Shown here: in pieces, positions 8,901-17,540 of the stretch
How the letters are laid out: the number at the start of each line of letters is the position of its first letter
Numbering within the stretch: position 1 is the stretch's first letter
Assembly (NCBI GenBank): GCA_963702155.1
Contig: OY969717.1
Location: 186,001 to 250,000, forward strand
Source of the DNA: G963702155 sp963702155
GTDB lineage: Bacteria > Pseudomonadota > Alphaproteobacteria > Micavibrionales > Micavibrionaceae
Direction of reading: 5' to 3'
DNA length: 64,000 nt
Notes under the pieces: model-generated
Databases searched by the model: none
Seen by the model: the letters and a program-made list of their open reading frames with translations, nothing else
Told to the model about the DNA's origin: nothing
Position numbers and translations under genes: made by a program

Positions 8901-10535
8901 AATTTTTTTAGAAACATCTTCTTCTAACTCTGTCAGAAGTTTCTCAACTCTTTCATCTTTTAAATCCACACCATCTTTTACAAGTTGCCTGATTTTAGTT
9001 AATCGGCGTGTAAATTCTTCTGTAGAATTTCTCAAATCAAGAGACTGGTCACGAAGGTCTAGAATATTTTTTTCTACATTGGCGCTGGCATCCGCAATTT
9101 TATCCGTTTCCTTAACAAGAATACCGCCATTTGTGCGCTGCTCTATTTTTGTAAAACGTTCTACAAAATTAATGTCATATTTTAGGCTGACCTTACCTTT
9201 TATAAATGGGTTTGTACCTTTCCACCAACCAAAGGCAAACTTCTCAGCAGCGCGATCAAAATTACGAAACGCTTTGTTAAGTCTTGGAAAGTTAAAGTTT
9301 GAACCAAAACCCGCCGTCGCAACAAACGGCTGCTCGGTCGTGGCATCAACCTTACCAGTAAAGGCTTTCACAGATGCTTCGGCGCTCGTTTCAACCTTGG
9401 GGGCAGGGGCGGTAGTGTTTGTATCCGCGGGCTTTACGGCCACGTCGTCAACTTTAACACCATCCACTTTAACATCATCAGCGTTTTTAGCTACAACATC
9501 ACCCGCATCTGCACGCGCAACTTCGGCATCGGCCAACTTTGCCGTCGTGCTGGAAGATGGCGTAACCGCATCCGCGCCAGACTTGGCATTAAACATATTT
9601 GAAAACGGATTATTGATCTTTTTTGCATATAAGCTGGCCATTTTACCAACTTTGTTGATGGCAAACCCACCTGCACCGGACATAACAGCCGCGGTTGCAC
9701 CCTCACCATAAGAGAATTCTTTTTGATAATTGATAACACCATCACCAGTCTTAATATCGGTCATTTTAACATTTTGCTGAATGGTATTCTCAATACCACC
9801 TTCAATCATGTTGGAGCCAATGGCTTTCACTGTTGCCTTTGAAACTTTACCCTGAACAACCTTCTCTAAACCCTCTTGCATGACCTTTTTCAAAAGCATC
9901 ATACCACCGCGACGACCGGCTTCCCGTGCACCTATACCTGCTGCTGTACCTGCACCAAAGCTAAATACACCCGCAGCAAGACTAACAAGCATTGTAGGGT
10001 CAGCTAAGTTCTGCAAAAGACCAATACCAAACCCTTCCGCAGTCATGTCGGAATGGTCGTAGGCTTGGCTCATATAAAGAAAAGCGGCTTTTTGCTCATC
10101 ATCATAATCGTTAACCATATCCTCTAAACGGATAACGGCACCAGCTATATTATTATGAAACCAGCGGGATTTTTCGGTTGCGTATGCACCTAAGAATTCG
10201 TTCTGCTCAGCCGCGTTTAAACCTTCGGCCTTGGCAAATTCATCAAAAGATTTACCTTCGTTATTCGCTTCCCAAACGGTTTTAGCGGCAGCAATGTAGG
10301 ATGCATTTTTTTCTAGATCTTTAAGTTTAAGATTATCATTTTCAAAAATGTCGGCATCATATGTGTTCCACCCGGCTTGCTCGGCGGCCACGTTATATTC
10401 GTCTCTCCAGAAGTTATCACCTTGCACGGGTGTATCAGAACCCGGCACCTTAAGCGCCTCGCCATCAGAACCGCGCACATCTTTAGCAATGCGCTGCAAT
10501 TCTTCTTCTGTTAATTGGTCTGTATATAAAACCAT
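5997..10535 (-). CDS. Giant multi-segment hypothetical protein, 1512 aa
   Basis: A 1512-residue protein with a good ribosome binding site (GAGAAGAG) before ATG and no signal peptide. Parts in order: residues 1-170 soluble and helical; about 170-215 Ala/Gly-rich hydrophobic segments beginning LADPTMLVSLAAG; an EGGIENT motif near 245; about 320-400 an Ala/Val/Asp low-complexity linker with repeated VKVD units; about 470-720 long amphipathic helices suggestive of coiled coil; a mixed region to about 940; a hydrophobic glycine-rich stretch near 950-970; an acidic Gly/Asn/Asp linker near 1105-1190; two hydrophobic helices near 1255-1295; and a polar C-terminus ending VYTPDLG. The order DPT-motif, glycine-rich membrane-active helices, ENT motif resembles virion-internal DNA-ejection proteins; this is inference. 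It could equally be a secreted effector. Confidence 0.7.
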   Translation of the reverse strand: MVLYTDQLTEEELQRIAKDVRGSDGEALKVPGSDTPVQGDNFWRDEYNVAAEQAGWNTYDADIFENDNLKLKDLEKNASYIAAAKTVWEANNEGKSFDEFAKAEGLNAAEQNEFLGAYATEKSRWFHNNIAGAVIRLEDMVNDYDDEQKAAFLYMSQAYDHSDMTAEGFGIGLLQNLADPTMLVSLAAGVFSFGAGTAAGIGAREAGRRGGMMLLKKVMQEGLEKVVQGKVSKATVKAIGSNMIEGGIENTIQQNVKMTDIKTGDGVINYQKEFSYGEGATAAVMSGAGGFAINKVGKMASLYAKKINNPFSNMFNAKSGADAVTPSSSTTAKLADAEVARADAGDVVAKNADDVKVDGVKVDDVAVKPADTNTTAPAPKVETSAEASVKAFTGKVDATTEQPFVATAGFGSNFNFPRLNKAFRNFDRAAEKFAFGWWKGTNPFIKGKVSLKYDINFVERFTKIEQRTNGGILVKETDKIADASANVEKNILDLRDQSLDLRNSTEEFTRRLTKIRQLVKDGVDLKDERVEKLLTELEEDVSKKIDPLDETAGTLKDYLKHIDKSKNQYTEYLKFLSDPENDAVRRKYQKIVVDLAETHDDDMKPINELLKTSKKLNSIGVNNISKISNDGFREINTLRIKGDKEEFLDALTNLSNDLDVSSQFIDKEIKDVSSDMSAHALTIKENIKGEGGIDEKLMKPQLSSLSDVYLFRKLGVDKTRLNQLGSFKKTFTSGMQSAENTWAVSKASSGGAFHMPDQVAESMLDDLLKVVNHPSLKDDPYKQMLVEDLVIDHMRWIVSQADSDRSGGGIAKILAQRINGSQWKYTNGPEDGIRGGNQFKQMLLDCVDFQNSTMETYHLKATKKHYDRTLFMRYPGTGVNTWVHKRIGPWVNTRLGESWKYYGGANIDYKQTQAAKLGDKWKYKTAWEYNTTGKSTPIKERLANSGARLFKTSTLGGIGLGAAAFGVHLLEEGAEKLVSYTFLDDALLNEEGDFTVLGIHPDVGSKIWQAQIWTADATLGNLVQFTGNAMGMDMKDFHIFDSTIGKTVRTVTTWDDFHIDEKGIKSGWTGDRGDDPDNMSAEELKVYEEKKAAEAKEKEIAENGAKAENGTDLPDAGDAESETLKRGTAEEKVEKPASNNGGGGNGSGTDNDGENIVTQTVDGIKDFFNGSAAGDGQGILARDNDGLDLSQTFNNVLDGLFNFGTAGAFKDDPAMRAAGQTRSDIVNNLGDAFSGTFKHLTSSTMGKAGLALAATLLLKNPLMNMLGIKPGMGRSLLNVGLIVGIGAVMMRMFGVNKGKPEMGAQVASNDKTFAPRPSDGAYDKKPGEQKQAAPTNDHVDVPGFGDEPAEQDVNGVDTVETLEPLGLAKDAEEFVTKLEDGTIEGMAVEKQVHAGGTPEKAVSFYEGNEQQSVSVNVNTAQLAAQATATNNLNGGHVPHDLVKNISGSNKGIVLSVDEDAYMNGLIAEAAVVSVIAHNGENAPIYGARIEGGKGNKGHALRQQDTVYTPDLG

Positions 10536-10603
10536 GATTACACTCTTCTCTATTTATTCTTTTTTTAAAGCCGCCTGTTTGTTTTTATCGCGTTCTTTTT
10601 ATT

Positions 10604-11209
10604 TTAACGTGCAGGCGCCAGTTGTACTGAATCAGCCTGTATCACTTTGCTATTTGGGTTAACGGCAACATCCGCCGCCGCATCTGTGTCAATACCCAAT
10701 TGATCCGCAGTTTCCTTAACGCCATCGATGATTTTATCAAACACCTCCGCGCCGCCATCAAATAGATTACCAAATATTTCACGAATGCCGCCATCCTCTC
10801 GGGTCAAAACATTACCAACCGCTGCGCCAGCTAATGTGATAGCAATTTTTGCAATCATACCTTGGTTACCCATCTTGCTAAGGCCAACACCTGCAAGCGC
10901 CCCAGCCGCTGTACCGGGAAGGGCACCATCTCCAAAAACGTCTTTTAAAGTATTGCCAAGATTTGCAATCGTTTCAGCATCTAATTCGACACCAATCGCG
11001 TCTAAGGCTTCACCAATAATTTCAGGGACATCGCCACTAACCAGTGCGTTAAAGGCGCCACTGATGCCATCGCCAACTTTGGCGGTTAAATTAGTGTCTG
11101 TTGCCATCTCTGCAACGGCAAATGCACCGGCACCAGCCATCAGGTATTTATTCAGCATGAAGCCGCCTAATTTGAGAACTATCGGGATAATTGTATCTAA
11201 AGGTGACAT
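10604..11209 (-). CDS. Glycine-zipper-rich hypothetical protein, 201 aa
   Basis: A 201-residue protein lying 68 nt upstream of the 1512-residue gene, in the same direction. Residues 18-40 and about 100-137 are Ala/Gly-rich hydrophobic segments with G-x3-G spacing (for example GTAAGALAGVGLSKMG and GAAVGNVLT), typical of membrane-inserting or oligomerising glycine zippers; the parts between are acidic amphipathic helices. The hydrophobic and Gly-rich style matches segments of the 1512-residue protein, so the two probably work together. A GAGAAAG-like site precedes the ATG. Family not recognised. Confidence 0.65.
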   Translation of the reverse strand: MSPLDTIIPIVLKLGGFMLNKYLMAGAGAFAVAEMATDTNLTAKVGDGISGAFNALVSGDVPEIIGEALDAIGVELDAETIANLGNTLKDVFGDGALPGTAAGALAGVGLSKMGNQGMIAKIAITLAGAAVGNVLTREDGGIREIFGNLFDGGAEVFDKIIDGVKETADQLGIDTDAAADVAVNPNSKVIQADSVQLAPAR

Positions 11210-11655
11210 AATCTTACACTTTCTCTATTACATCTTACCGATTTGTCCGGCTTTTCGTTTTGTATAAGGGAGGAAATAAAGAAGGATTGATGGTGTTTTT
11301 TTATATTTTTATCAATCGCTTATTTGTTTTACACCCTTTGGTACGGCTACTTTGACCTATACCTATTTCTATTACTTACTTGCAGTATACGGATTTCTAA
11401 CAATAAATGCAAACTTTTTCAGATTCCATATTCCCCTGTAAATTCATTATATCACAATAGGTTATACAAAGGGCAAGATAAAAAGTTCCTAAAACGAGAT
11501 AAAAACTTTCTTAAAATGAGACAAATAAGAAGGTTTTTAACCTTTATAGAGCAAATACGAGGCCTATCAAGGCTTAGCGCCAAAAGTAGTGATGACGAAA
11601 AAAGATGTTAAAAAATATAAAAAAATGGAGATATAAAGCTAAAAAACCAATATTA
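11210..11655. other. AT-rich intergenic region, no gene supported
   Basis: This 446-nt stretch separates the accessory block from purH. It is very A+T-rich with short oligo-A and oligo-T tracts and a loosely repeated AAAA-C/T-GAGA-C/T-A unit near 11489-11525. Open frames on the + strand lack a plausible ribosome binding site and have unnatural composition. The promoter of the 201-residue gene should lie here, but I cannot pick it out. Confidence 0.5.
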
Positions 11656-13266
11656 TCAATGTCTAAAATGCCGTGTTCCGGTAAAAACCATCGCCAATCC
11701 GCGTTCATTCGCCGCGTCTATTACCTCTTGATCACGGATAGAGCCACCGGGCTGTATCACGGCAGTAACACCCGCCTGCGCGGCGGAGATCAATCCATCG
11801 GCAAAGGGGAAGAACGCATCCGAAGCTACAACGGCGCCCTTGGCGAGGGATTCCTCTAAGCCCGCTTCTTTTGCAGCTTCCTCGGCTTTCCACGCAGCGA
11901 TACGCGCCGAGTCGATTCGGCTCATTTGCCCTGCACCTATGCCCGATGTCGCGCCATTTTTAGCATAGACAATAGCGTTTGATTTAACATGCTTTGCGAC
12001 GCGAAATGCAAAAAGCAAATCCTTCATTTCCTGCTTAGTAGGCGCGCGATCCGTCACTACTTTTAAATCAGCCTCTACGATATGAGTGATATCCGCGTCT
12101 TGAACCAGCATCCCACCGGCGATACGGCTAATCATACGGCGTTTCTGGCTTTGGTCCGGCATCGCGCCCGTTTTTAAAACACGAACATTTTTCTTTGCAG
12201 CTAAAACTTCCAACGCGCCGTCTTCAAAATCGGGCGCAATAATAACCTCTATAAAGCGTTCGGATATCGCAATGGCAGTTTCCTTGTCTAGAATGCGATT
12301 AATGGCAATAATACCGCCAAACGCACTCACCGGATCGCATCGTAATGCCAAATCATAGGCATCCTTTATCGTTTTGGCTGTGGCCGCGCCGCATGGGTTC
12401 GCGTGCTTAATAATAGCAACAGCCGGTTCATCAAACTCACTAACCAATTCAAAGGCTGCATCCGTATCATTTAGATTATTATAAGAAAGCGCCTTGCCTT
12501 GTAATTGATCCGCACACGCCGCGCCGATACGCTCCGAATCGTCAGTAATATAAAGCGCCGCCCCTTGATGCGGGTTTTCACCATATCGCAGCGTTTCTTT
12601 TAGCGTGCCAGAAAAGCTAATCCTGCGCGGAAAGCCAAAGCTTTCATCCATCTGTGATATAAACCAGCTAGAGATATTGGAATCATATGTTGCCGTCATT
12701 GCAAAGGCCGTCGCGGCAAGGCGTTTACGTAATGCCCTACCGACAGAGCCTTCTTTATCCCCAAGCTCTTTTAAAACTTTTTCATAATCACGAGGATCGG
12801 TAACGACAGTGACATAATCATGATTCTTTGCCGCCGCACGGATCATCGCCGGCCCGCCAATATCAATATTCTCGATACAAGTTTCAAAATCCTTGCCCGC
12901 TTTCATTGTTTCGACAAACGGATATAAATTAACTACAAGCATATCAATAGAACCGATGCCATTATCCTCCATTGCCTGAATATGCGCTGGGTCATCTTTT
13001 TTGGCGAGTAGGCCGCCATGTATTTTAGGGTGCAGCGTTTTAACCCGCCCATCCATAATTTCGGGAAAACCTGTGTGCTCAGACACATCTTTAACTTTAA
13101 GGCCTTCATCTTTCAAAAGCTTTGCCGTACCGCCGGTCGATAAAATCTCTACCCCATGCTTTTGCAAAGCGCGCGCGAAATCGGCAATACCGTTTTTATC
13201 GGAAACAGAAATGAGAGCGCGTTTAATACTAACGGCTCTGGGGTCGCGAATGACGCGGTCGGTCAT
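11656..13266 (-). CDS. purH: Bifunctional AICAR formyltransferase / IMP cyclohydrolase
   Basis: PurH catalyses the last two steps of de novo IMP synthesis: formylation of AICAR with 10-formyl-THF and ring closure of FAICAR. The 536-residue length is normal. The N-terminal MGS-like cyclohydrolase domain shows ALISVSDKNGI near 18-28 and the STGGTAKLL phosphate-binding segment, then HPKIHGGLLA. The transformylase part has RYGENPHQGA, KHANPCGAA and SDAFFPFADG, and the protein ends FTGTRHFRH as is typical. It starts at ATG with MTDRVIRDP. It stands alone between an AT-rich gap and cheR. Confidence 0.97.
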   Translation of the reverse strand: MTDRVIRDPRAVSIKRALISVSDKNGIADFARALQKHGVEILSTGGTAKLLKDEGLKVKDVSEHTGFPEIMDGRVKTLHPKIHGGLLAKKDDPAHIQAMEDNGIGSIDMLVVNLYPFVETMKAGKDFETCIENIDIGGPAMIRAAAKNHDYVTVVTDPRDYEKVLKELGDKEGSVGRALRKRLAATAFAMTATYDSNISSWFISQMDESFGFPRRISFSGTLKETLRYGENPHQGAALYITDDSERIGAACADQLQGKALSYNNLNDTDAAFELVSEFDEPAVAIIKHANPCGAATAKTIKDAYDLALRCDPVSAFGGIIAINRILDKETAIAISERFIEVIIAPDFEDGALEVLAAKKNVRVLKTGAMPDQSQKRRMISRIAGGMLVQDADITHIVEADLKVVTDRAPTKQEMKDLLFAFRVAKHVKSNAIVYAKNGATSGIGAGQMSRIDSARIAAWKAEEAAKEAGLEESLAKGAVVASDAFFPFADGLISAAQAGVTAVIQPGGSIRDQEVIDAANERGLAMVFTGTRHFRH

Positions 13267-13379
13267 GGGAAATCCTTGATCGTGGTTTAATATAAAAAGC
13301 TAAGAAAGCCTTTTTAAACCATAAGCTATATTTTGCAAGTCTGGATTGGGATTTGTGGAATAAGTCAGGCATTTGTGAC

Positions 13380-14267
13380 TTAAGCGCCTGCGGCACCGGA
13401 CGCACCAAAGGCAGAAGGGGCCGGTTTTGGAGCTTCTTTTGCAACATGTACGCTGCCTGGCTTGGCATATACGCCGCGCTCGCCCGGTATGGGCGCAAAG
13501 CTATCTGTGATTCCGATAACGCTTTCCGCGCCACCTAGAAATAAAACCCCGTCATCTTCTAATTGTTTAGCCATATTATCCAAAACAATCCTCTTGGTTT
13601 CTTCATTAAAGTAAATCAAAACATTACGGCAAAAGATTATATCAAATTTACCAATAGAATTCATCGGATCTAGTAAGTTAAACAGATCATATTTTACCAT
13701 TTTTTTGATCTCGTCTTTGATTTGCCACTTGTTGTCAATCTGCTCAAAAAACGAAACAAGCATATCAACCGGCAAACCGCGCTGCACTTCAAATTGTGAA
13801 TAAAGCCCTGAACGAGCCTGTTCCAAAATCTCGTTTGAAATATCGGTTGCCCATATATCAAAACGAAATCCTTTAAGGATACTGGCTTGTAATTGCGTAA
13901 AAATCATTGCAAGCGAGTATGCTTCTTGACCGCTTGATGCCGCGGCCGACCAAAGTCGGAAAGAGCGCTTGCTCGCGCGTTTTTCCGCCATATAAGGAAT
14001 GACAAAGTTCTTCATTGTATCAAACGGACGCGTGTCTCGGAAAAACGATGTCTCGTTTGTGGTCATCGCTTCAATAATATCATTAACCAGATCTTTATCC
14101 GGAACACCTTGTAAGGCTTGCGTCATCCCCTCAAGAGAAGGGTATCCCCATTTCCGTGCTACAGGATTAAGCCGTGAATCAAGTAAATAAGACTTATCCG
14201 GCGTAATCACCAATCCTGATTTATCCATCAGTAAATCTTTATAAATATCAAAATCTGTAATACGCAT
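13380..14267 (-). CDS. cheR: CheR chemoreceptor methyltransferase
   Basis: CheR transfers methyl groups from S-adenosylmethionine to glutamates of chemoreceptors. The 295-residue protein has the N-terminal helical CheR_N domain, NETSFFRD at 71-78, the SAM-binding SAAASSGQEAYS at 107-118 (an alphaproteobacterial variant of the AACSSGEEPYS motif), an ATDIS motif near 140, and FCRNVLIYF at 212-220. A Pro/Ala/Gly-rich tail of about 25 residues follows the catalytic domain. It is downstream of cheY and chpT in the same direction, a grouping common in alphaproteobacteria. A ten-base G/C homopolymer lies in the short leader between cheY and this start. Confidence 0.93.
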   Translation of the reverse strand: MRITDFDIYKDLLMDKSGLVITPDKSYLLDSRLNPVARKWGYPSLEGMTQALQGVPDKDLVNDIIEAMTTNETSFFRDTRPFDTMKNFVIPYMAEKRASKRSFRLWSAAASSGQEAYSLAMIFTQLQASILKGFRFDIWATDISNEILEQARSGLYSQFEVQRGLPVDMLVSFFEQIDNKWQIKDEIKKMVKYDLFNLLDPMNSIGKFDIIFCRNVLIYFNEETKRIVLDNMAKQLEDDGVLFLGGAESVIGITDSFAPIPGERGVYAKPGSVHVAKEAPKPAPSAFGASGAAGA

Positions 14268-14294
14268 GCGGGTATAAAATCTTTCAAGAGAAGA

Positions 14295-14304
14295 GGGGGG
14301 GGGG
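14295..14304. repeat. Ten-base G homopolymer in the cheY-cheR spacer
   Basis: Ten consecutive G on the + strand (C on the cheR coding strand), 28-37 nt upstream of the cheR ATG and just after the cheY stop. It is the longest G/C homopolymer I noticed in the window and is prone to slippage. Confidence 0.85.
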
Positions 14305-14315
14305 TGGAAGAAGGC

Positions 14316-14681
14316 TTACATAAAACCTATTTGTTCAAACTTTGATTTCAAAATATCACCATCAAACGGCTTCATAATATATTCATTTGCGCCTGCATCA
14401 AGCGCGCGCTTGATATAACTGATATCGTTTTCAGTTGTGCATAAAATAACTTTCGGCGCGTCTCCGCCGTCCATCTGCCTTAATTTTTCTAAAAACTCTA
14501 TACCGCTCATCACCGGCATGTTCCAGTCGAGCAAAATCGCGTCCGGCATTTGGTTAAGGCAGTATTCATACGCGACCTGACCGTTTTCCGCTTCATCGGA
14601 TTCAAATCCTAATTCGGTAACGATACGCTGTAAAACTTTACGAACCACGCGGCTGTCATCAACCAATAAACATTTTTTCAT
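14316..14681 (-). CDS. cheY: CheY-like single-domain response regulator
   Basis: A 121-residue receiver domain with no output domain. It shows the acidic pair Asp8-Asp9, phospho-acceptor Asp52 in LLDWNMPVMSG, the Thr82/83 region (LCTTEND) and Lys104 in YIMKPF, so it should be phosphorylatable. Its position between chpT and cheR points to chemotaxis signalling or to a phosphorelay branch fed by ChpT. In alphaproteobacteria such stand-alone receivers may bind the flagellar motor or act as phosphate sinks; sequence alone does not decide. Confidence 0.9.
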   Translation of the reverse strand: MKKCLLVDDSRVVRKVLQRIVTELGFESDEAENGQVAYEYCLNQMPDAILLDWNMPVMSGIEFLEKLRQMDGGDAPKVILCTTENDISYIKRALDAGANEYIMKPFDGDILKSKFEQIGFM

Positions 14682-14806
14682 GAAAAAGGCCTCTACCTTT
14701 TGAAGACGGGATAAAACAAATACTATTAACGCAGATCGAGCTTAAAGAACGGTTAAAAAGAACATGAGGAAGTCAGAAGTAGGTATGAACTTCTATACCA
14801 ATAAGT

Positions 14807-15442
14807 CTAAAGCACTTTTAGATTAAAACGCAAGACGTTACCTTCATTTTGCAAATTTATAATATAACCATAATGATCGGCAAACAAGCCGCATATATAC
14901 GCATGCACCAATTGCGGGCTAAGATTATTTTTATCCATATTTAAGGTCAAGCAATCTTCCAAACCATCTTTAATTCTTGGCGGGTCACCTTTGCAAATAA
15001 TTTCAACATGATCCGTATTATTACATTGCAAATCAATTGTACCGCCCTTTGGCAGGGTTTCGCTTGCGACCAATAAAAGGTTGATAATCATTTTGCAAAA
15101 GGCATTTGGATACATACCGCCAAAATAAATACCCCCGCGATCCCATATTTGTGAAACGCGCGCGTTCTCGCCCAAAACATCATTTAAGGCATCATAAACA
15201 TCTGACATTTTAATATTACCATCCGCTCCGCCTGCACCAAATGCCATACGGTATGCTTTTAATTTTGCCGATGCCTGATGCGCGCTCATTGTGATAAGGC
15301 TGGTCACATCGGTATCCGGATCACCGCCAAGCTCCTCCATAATTTCAATACCGTTGTTAATCGCGCCAACGGGCGAAATCAAATCATGGCAAATTTTGGA
15401 AGATAAAAATTCTAAAACCTTTATATCAATAAGATCAGTCAT
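14807..15442 (-). CDS. chpT: ChpT-type histidine phosphotransferase
   Basis: ChpT is the alphaproteobacterial phosphotransferase that carries phosphate from CckA to CtrA and CpdR. The 211-residue product starts with a dimerisation helix containing KICHDLISPVGAINNGIE, where His19 is the expected phosphorylation site and HDLxxPxxAIxNG is the family signature. The rest is a degenerate histidine-kinase-like ATPase fold without clear N and G boxes, as expected for ChpT. The target CtrA is encoded in this same window at 55.2-55.9 kb. It leads a chpT-cheY-cheR group with spacers of about 50-125 nt. Confidence 0.9.
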   Translation of the reverse strand: MTDLIDIKVLEFLSSKICHDLISPVGAINNGIEIMEELGGDPDTDVTSLITMSAHQASAKLKAYRMAFGAGGADGNIKMSDVYDALNDVLGENARVSQIWDRGGIYFGGMYPNAFCKMIINLLLVASETLPKGGTIDLQCNNTDHVEIICKGDPPRIKDGLEDCLTLNMDKNNLSPQLVHAYICGLFADHYGYIINLQNEGNVLRFNLKVL

Positions 15443-15552
15443 ATAATGTTATGTCACTCAATAGGATTTGAAAATAAGAGTTAGCGCAAGAATAGCGCCA
15501 AAGAAAACCAATCTTAAGTATGCGGTAATTTAAACATCATGAAAAGGGTGTT

Positions 15553-16965
15553 TTAATTAAAAAACGGCTCAAAATCTTCTGTTTGGAAAGGATAGCATTT
15601 TAAAAGTAAGGCTTTTGCACCTTTTAATAGATTGGTAAGGCCGTCTTCACTAAGGCTCTCCGCCCTGAACGTCAGCGCGTTTTGCGTATTAGAAGGACGG
15701 ATCAGCCACCAACCTTGATCGGTAAGAACGCGCAGGCCGTCCACCTCGATAATCTCGCGCACATTATCCATAGTGCAGACCGCCTTTGCGATGGGATCCA
15801 TCACGTCAAACTTATCTTCTTCAGGTAAAAACAACCGTATCTCCGGCGTGCTATGCGTAATTTTGTGTTGATCGACAAGAGCATCGAGGCTCATTTCTGT
15901 ATTTGACAATAAGTGAATAAGTCGCGCCGCACAATAAAGTCCGTCATCATATCCGTAATGTTTATCGGCAAAAAAGATATGTCCACTTAATTCTCCGGCT
16001 AGTTTCGCGCCTGTCTCTGCCATTTTGGCCTTAATCATAGAATGGCCGCTTTTCCATGCAATTGCGCGCCCGCCAAGGGTGTTGATATAATCAAACAGGC
16101 TTTGTGAGCATTTGACATCAGCAATAATAGGCGTATCCGGATAATTTTTCAAAATCTCGTCCGCATAGAGCATAAGCAATGTATCGCATCTTAAAACACG
16201 CCCATGGCAATCCACAACACCTATGCGGTCACCATCACCGTCCAGCGCAATACCAAAATCACACCCTTGCGATAAAACGACATCTATAAGATCGGCAAGA
16301 TTATCATCCACAGTGGGGTCGGGGTGGTGGTTCGGAAAACTGCCGTCAACGTCCTCATATAGCAAAATATGCTCGCCTGATAATTGATCTGTAAATTGCC
16401 GCATTAATGGTCCGGCCGCACCATTGCCTGCATCCCACGCAATTTTAAATGGCTTTGCACCCGCACAATCTTTCAAAAGCCGCTCAACATATGCAGCCTC
16501 CAAATCAATATCGGTAACTTTACCAGCCTGCTCTGCGATCTTAAAATCACCGCGTGCCGCAATATCGCTAATGTCCTGAATAAGCGCGCCATAAACCGGC
16601 GCATCCTGAAGCATCATCTTAAACCCGTTATAATCCTTGGGATTATGTGATCCCGTAACCATAACGCCTGCATCTGCGCCGCTTGACTTTACCGCATAAT
16701 AAAGAAGTGGAGAGGGACCAAGACCAACGCGGCTAACATACATACCCGTTTCACGTAAACCCTTTACAAGCGCGGTTTCATAAATCGGCGAACTTGCCCG
16801 CCCGTCATATCCTGTGCAAACAGTATGCCCCCCGCGCATTTTTAAAAATGTGCCAAACGCAAGGCCGAGCGCATAGGCATCCGCCTCACCAATATCGATA
16901 TCCACACGGCCGCGTATATCATACGCGCGCAAGGCAACAGGTTGAAATTGGTGCGAAGAAATCAT
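15553..16965 (-). CDS. Phosphomannomutase / phosphoglucomutase
   Basis: A 470-residue alpha-D-phosphohexomutase of the AlgC/PMM-PGM type, interconverting hexose 1- and 6-phosphates for GDP-mannose and surface polysaccharide supply. The N-terminus has RAYDIRG; the catalytic phosphoserine is Ser106 in TGSHNPKDYNGFK; the magnesium loop DGDGDR lies at 242-247; the sugar-specificity loop is GELSGHIFF and the C-terminal phosphate-binding loop RPSNTQNALTFRAES. All key residues are intact. It is flanked by chpT downstream and a J-domain gene upstream, all on the minus strand. Whether it prefers mannose or glucose cannot be told from sequence. Confidence 0.93.
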   Translation of the reverse strand: MISSHQFQPVALRAYDIRGRVDIDIGEADAYALGLAFGTFLKMRGGHTVCTGYDGRASSPIYETALVKGLRETGMYVSRVGLGPSPLLYYAVKSSGADAGVMVTGSHNPKDYNGFKMMLQDAPVYGALIQDISDIAARGDFKIAEQAGKVTDIDLEAAYVERLLKDCAGAKPFKIAWDAGNGAAGPLMRQFTDQLSGEHILLYEDVDGSFPNHHPDPTVDDNLADLIDVVLSQGCDFGIALDGDGDRIGVVDCHGRVLRCDTLLMLYADEILKNYPDTPIIADVKCSQSLFDYINTLGGRAIAWKSGHSMIKAKMAETGAKLAGELSGHIFFADKHYGYDDGLYCAARLIHLLSNTEMSLDALVDQHKITHSTPEIRLFLPEEDKFDVMDPIAKAVCTMDNVREIIEVDGLRVLTDQGWWLIRPSNTQNALTFRAESLSEDGLTNLLKGAKALLLKCYPFQTEDFEPFFN

Positions 16966-17010
16966 GATTTAAAGATAGAGTAAAAAGATTGACGAAAGAT
17001 AAAAACGCGC

Positions 17011-17448
17011 TTATTTCAGCAAATAATCTTTCGCTTCGTTAAGTTTTGCCGCCATCCACTCACTGCCTTCACGATCTGGATGAAATTTGCGCATAAGATT
17101 TTTATACGCATCCTTGATCTCGGCCTCACTTGCCCCTTGCTCAAGCCCCAAGATTTTGAGCGCTTGCCGCTTATCCATAGGGGCATCCGTAAAACGTTCG
17201 GCATCATTATTTTCGCTCGCTCGCATCGTCTTACGCATGTTCATGTAAATTGGTAGCAGGACAGCCAGCAATCCGATCGCGGGGATAAGCCGCCCAGTCA
17301 ACGCCATAAACAATAAGGTAATTGCAACCACCGCCGCAAAGAACGTTAAAAAAAGGGCTTTGACTTGATCTGGCTTGGCTTTTGCAAAAAATCTGAATAA
17401 CGCATACGCGCCGATCATCAAACCAATAATAAGCAATAGATAAGGCAT
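17011..17448 (-). CDS. Membrane-anchored J-domain protein
   Basis: A 145-residue type III J-protein. Residues 1-18 and about 30-72 are hydrophobic and form two or three membrane helices; the C-terminal 55 residues are a J-domain with LKILGLEQGASEAEIKDAY, the HPD motif (FHPDREG) and a short final helix. Such proteins recruit DnaK to the membrane; the layout recalls mitochondrial Tim14-like and bacterial DjlC-type proteins. The J-domain is C-terminal and compact, without zinc or client-binding domains. It is co-directional with the phosphohexomutase 45 nt downstream. Confidence 0.88.
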   Translation of the reverse strand: MPYLLLIIGLMIGAYALFRFFAKAKPDQVKALFLTFFAAVVAITLLFMALTGRLIPAIGLLAVLLPIYMNMRKTMRASENNDAERFTDAPMDKRQALKILGLEQGASEAEIKDAYKNLMRKFHPDREGSEWMAAKLNEAKDYLLK

Positions 17449-17540
17449 TGGATTATATCCGTTTATAGATTTATCTTTAATATGAACAATGGTATTATTA
17501 AAACGTAATATCTTTTTACGCGCAACTGTGAAAGAAGTCT

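Noticed and set aside
9491..9745. 84-codon frame inside the giant gene
   Set aside because: Shifted-frame shadow of the Ala/Val/Asp-rich linker; low-complexity codons keep other frames open.
11324..11611. 95-codon + strand frame in the gap before purH
   Set aside because: No ribosome binding site, composition follows the AT-rich non-coding DNA, and no protein-like pattern.
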